From the NCBI RefSeq assembly GCF_014696925.1, contig NZ_JACJQY010000054.1, forward strand, positions 1 through 33,243: a stretch of 33,243 bases of DNA, read 5' to 3'. The position numbers and the translations under genes are program-made. Under the pieces are notes generated by a model. The model was given only the letters and a program-made list of their open reading frames with translations. It was not told the origin of the DNA and did not search any database. This stretch comes from Phormidium tenue FACHB-1050 (GTDB taxonomy: Bacteria; Cyanobacteriota; Cyanobacteriia; Pseudanabaenales; Pseudanabaenaceae). Below are positions 31,062-33,243 of this stretch, in pieces. The stretch's first letter is position 1, and the number at the start of each line of letters is the position of its first letter.

Positions 31062-31243
31062 AGTTCTTGGGTTTTATGTCCACGTATACTTGGCGATCGC
31101 CCCAAATTTTGAAAACCTTGTGTACATGGAATTGTGATAACTTAGAGTACTGCAAACAACATTTTAGAGATATTTTCGGCAACGAGCAAAACTCTAAGCT
31201 CCTCGAAATGTTGCCCTAGAAATCCAAAACAAGCTTACTTAAT

Positions 31244-31879
31244 ATGGCAGACATTACAACCCAACAAATTCAAGAACTACGTGCGAGAACTGGCGCAGGT
31301 ATCAAAGACTGTAAAGCAGCCCTCGTTGACTCCAATGGCGATTTCACTAAAGCAACCGAATACCTAAGACAAAAGGGGCTAGCCTCTGCTGTTAAAAAAG
31401 CAAGCCGTGCTGCATCTGAAGGAATCGTCCATAGTTATATCCACTTTGGTAGCCGCATTGGTGTGCTAGTCGAAGTTAACTGCGAAACTGACTTCGTGGC
31501 GCGTCGCGAAGAACTCAAAGAACTAGCTGACAGCGTAGCCAAGCAAATTGCTGCTTGCCCTAACGTCGAATATGTCAGTGTTGCCGATATTCCTGCGGCT
31601 TTTGTAGAAAATGAAAAGCAAATCGAAGCAGGTAAAGATGACTTGGCTAGCAAACCAGCCGCGATTCGCGACAAGATTGTACTGGGTCGCATCGAAAAGC
31701 GATTGAAAGAATTGTGCTTACTCGATCAGCCTTACATCAAAGATCAAAGCATTACCGTTGATGAGTTGGTTAAGCTAACTGGTACTAAACTCAGCGAGAA
31801 CGTTAAGGTTCGCCGCTTTGTACGCTTTGTTGTTGGTGAAGAAGTTGCTTCTGCAACTCCTGAAACTCCCGCAGCCTAA
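31244..31879 (+). CDS. tsf: Translation elongation factor Ts
   Basis: 211 residues. The N-terminal UBA-like domain TQQIQELRARTGAGIKDCKA is followed by EVNCETDFVARREE, whose TDFV motif inserts into EF-Tu to release GDP, and by ending motif VKVRRFVRFVVGE. The length is that of the shorter cyanobacterial and plastid type, against 283 in E. coli. In most bacteria, including many cyanobacteria, rpsB sits directly upstream; here the upstream neighbour is a repeat cluster and then csaB. Confidence 0.96.
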   Translation: MADITTQQIQELRARTGAGIKDCKAALVDSNGDFTKATEYLRQKGLASAVKKASRAASEGIVHSYIHFGSRIGVLVEVNCETDFVARREELKELADSVAKQIAACPNVEYVSVADIPAAFVENEKQIEAGKDDLASKPAAIRDKIVLGRIEKRLKELCLLDQPYIKDQSITVDELVKLTGTKLSENVKVRRFVRFVVGEEVASATPETPAA

Positions 31880-31891
31880 TTTGCTCATAAA

Positions 31892-31940
31892 TAATTATTT
31901 TGGGGTAGCGCGGCGATGCCGCACTACCCCAAAATAATTA
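31892..31940. terminator. Terminator after tsf
   Basis: A 23-bp stem (31892-31914 with 31918-31940) with one mismatch, loop GAT, AT-rich outer and GC-rich inner part, 12 bases after the stop. Confidence 0.75.
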
Positions 31941-31986
31941 AATTGCATACTCCTAATGTTGATACGAAAAAATAGTGTGAACTACG

Positions 31987-32586
31987 ATGCTGGTGCGTAT
32001 TGATCAAGATATTCGCAATATCCAACAGGCGATCGCTGATGTGATTAGTCGGATCGATGTGATTCATATTGAGTATTCTCAGGCGATCGCTCAAGCAGTA
32101 CAGCAACAAATTTTGCTCACAGTATTTAAGTTCTGTACCCAAAAATGTCCTGATGCATTTCTAGCGCTATCTCTATCAGCACGTCAAAACTTGCAAGAAG
32201 CACTGCGACAGACGATCAAATCTCTTTGTGAGCAGATGCAAAAAACTCTTGAAGAATGCGATCGCGACAGTCGTACTAATCAAGAAAATCTCGATAATTT
32301 GTTGAGTAAGCTCCTCAATGAAAGTATGGAGAAACTGAACCAGCTTTTAGTCGAGCATAAAGTTTTAAATCCTCAAGAAAATAAGGCTAAAGACGATAAA
32401 ACTGCACAGATGAGTATTCGTCTTGCTGAAATTGAGTTTACAGATCGCAAGGTGATGTCTCATCGTGGGGAGTTGCGCGTTTTATCGGCAAGGCTAGCGC
32501 ATTTGCACAATGAGCTAGAAAAGAAGTATCAACAAAAGACGATCGCTGAAGCCGAATTAGCATGGCGATCGGCATGGGTGGAATAA
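31987..32586 (+). CDS. Coiled-coil protein of unknown function
   Basis: 199 residues from ATG at 31987. Almost all helix: DQDIRNIQQAIADVISRIDV, then LSARQNLQEALRQTIKSLCE, a charged middle, and a final long heptad stretch (RVLSARLAHLHNELEKKYQQ). Two cysteines lie close together (FCTQKC). No signal peptide or membrane helix. I do not recognise the family. It sits between tsf and yciH but each has its own hairpin, so the three are probably separate units. Confidence 0.75.
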   Translation: MLVRIDQDIRNIQQAIADVISRIDVIHIEYSQAIAQAVQQQILLTVFKFCTQKCPDAFLALSLSARQNLQEALRQTIKSLCEQMQKTLEECDRDSRTNQENLDNLLSKLLNESMEKLNQLLVEHKVLNPQENKAKDDKTAQMSIRLAEIEFTDRKVMSHRGELRVLSARLAHLHNELEKKYQQKTIAEAELAWRSAWVE

Positions 32587-32633
32587 TAATTTTATTGAGA
32601 GGGTGGCTTTGCCACCCTCTCAATAAAATTATT
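32585..32633 (+). terminator. Perfect 23-bp hairpin after the coiled-coil gene
   Basis: Arms 32585-32607 and 32611-32633, loop TTT; it starts in the stop codon and is followed by GGGTTTT. Confidence 0.8.
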
Positions 32634-32660
32634 GGGTTTTATTAACGATTAGTTACAGCT

Positions 32661-32987
32661 ATGACCAAAAATCGCGTAGTTTACCGTGAGTTCGGCACAC
32701 CTGAAGAAGACGATTCTGAGCAAAAAGAGATCGATCTGCCACCCCAGCAACAAAATCCGCGCATTCAAGTAACGCGCCGAGGCAAGGGTGGCAAGACGGT
32801 AACTGAGATAACAGGTTTTCAGACTACAACCGAGAATTTGGCAAAACTGACTAAGCAGTTAAAAAATCAGTGCGGGACGGGTGGTACATGCAAGGGGCAA
32901 GCGATCGAAATTCAAGGCGATTGCAGTCAGAAAATTTTACAGATCTTGCTAGGTTTAGGCTATAAAGCCAAAATAAGTGGTAAATAA
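32661..32987 (+). CDS. yciH: SUI1/eIF1-family translation factor YciH
   Basis: 108 residues. An acidic N-terminus is followed by the SUI1 domain: IQVTRRGKGGKTVTEITGF, AKLTKQLKNQCGTGGTCKGQ, IEIQGDCSQKILQILLGLGY. The two cysteines of CGTGGTCK are typical of bacterial YciH. The family improves start-codon choice and stress control of initiation. Ends in a bidirectional hairpin. Confidence 0.93.
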   Translation: MTKNRVVYREFGTPEEDDSEQKEIDLPPQQQNPRIQVTRRGKGGKTVTEITGFQTTTENLAKLTKQLKNQCGTGGTCKGQAIEIQGDCSQKILQILLGLGYKAKISGK

Positions 32988-33021
32988 AAAAGAGGTCGCA
33001 ATGCGACCTCTTTTTTATTTA
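32981..33021. terminator. Bidirectional terminator after yciH
   Basis: 20-bp perfect arms (32981-33000 with 33002-33021) around one base, A/T-rich outside and GAGGTCGCA inside; it overlaps the yciH stop. Confidence 0.85.
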
Positions 33022-33138
33022 CCGTTGTAAGCATCCAAAAACTTGGTTGGCTGTTAGTTGTAATGACATCTCATCTAAACAAATCAGAGGATGATCGCCG
33101 CTAACAAGCTGGAACGGATGATTGGGGCGAAAAATCAT
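33019..33138 (-). CDS. Possible small protein (39 residues)
   Basis: An ATG at 33138 opens a 39-codon frame reading MIFRPNHPFQLVSGDHPLIC and ending FGCLQR, stopping exactly in the bidirectional terminator. The composition looks protein-like and the terminator placement fits, but there is no clear ribosome-binding site and no known family. Confidence 0.4.
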   Translation of the reverse strand: MIFRPNHPFQLVSGDHPLICLDEMSLQLTANQVFGCLQR

Positions 33139-33171
33139 GATTAGGAATGAAAAATAAATAACTTATGCATT

Positions 33172-33243
33172 TCAGTTATTTTGAGGAATAGCTCTATAAT
33201 TCCATTTAGGAAGATATTCATCAAAAATGATAGGTAGATTTTC
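33172..33243 (-). CDS. C-terminal end of an unidentified gene (runs off the right edge)
   Basis: The last 23 residues, ending EYLPKWNYRAIPQNN before TGA at 33174-33172. The WNYxIxP-like end recalls the tails of some transposases, but it is too short to assign. Confidence 0.4.
   Translation of the reverse strand, partial: ENLPIIFDEYLPKWNYRAIPQNN

Noticed and set aside
31140-31243. Possible structured leader or riboswitch before tsf
   Set aside because: Only a weak imperfect GGCAAC...GTTGCC pairing is visible, with no T-run or known motif.

Overview
The window looks like chromosome from a filamentous, Pseudanabaena-like cyanobacterium. This is an inference from the very frequent GCGATCGC-type (HIP1) octamers, a PilM-N-O-Q pilus operon with no PilP, short-form HisG, CsaB, several Uma2/DUF820 nucleases, a TPR-CHAT protein and tandem single-domain FHA proteins. 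Most genes are ordinary housekeeping or accessory cyanobacterial genes. What stands out is the number of perfect or near-perfect palindromes between them.

Layout. 1-735: the 5' half of an IS110-family transposase running off the left edge, plus its non-coding left end. 1051-6850: an exported TPR-like protein, a HAD phosphatase, a tandem pair of nearly identical membrane-anchored Ser/Thr kinases, and an endonuclease/exonuclease/phosphatase-fold lipoprotein. 6878-9129 (minus): a C39-like peptidase, a second HAD phosphatase and a short endonuclease V-like protein. 9130-9697: a repeat-rich gap that also holds a frameshifted remnant of a magnesium-chelatase chlI gene. 9698-11447: two small paralogous proteins feeding into holB (DNA polymerase III delta'). 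11431-16803: an accessory block with a truncated Rpn-type nuclease, three Uma2-family nucleases and a large TPR-CHAT caspase-like protein. 17016-19352: hisG, a small coiled-coil protein (minus) and a TPR protein. 19386-20091: tRNA-Thr(GGT) and a DUF29 pseudogene. 20092-25258 (minus): pilM-pilN-pilO-pilQ with two recognisable promoters. 25698-27562 (minus): a membrane protein and prfB, whose true start lies upstream of a programmed +1 frameshift. 27812-28763: two FHA-domain proteins. 28912-32987: a membrane protein, csaB, a 600-base repeat cluster, tsf, a coiled-coil protein and a SUI1/YciH-type initiation factor. The right edge holds only a small open frame and the end of another minus-strand gene.

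How the genes work together. The pil genes would build the type IV pilus alignment complex and secretin. holB, prfB, tsf, yciH and the tRNA serve replication and translation. The kinase pair and the FHA pair are phosphorylation-signalling parts, but nothing here links them directly.

Main points of interest: (1) a family of roughly 100-120-base palindromic elements with 26-bp perfect stems, whose differences are matched on both arms and whose tip often reads GCGAAGC on one strand; (2) small terminator-like hairpins with the same style of tip, often starting inside a stop codon; (3) the prfB recoding site; (4) the chlI, DUF29 and Rpn remnants; (5) the kinase duplication. I saw no CRISPR array and no clearly new defence system.
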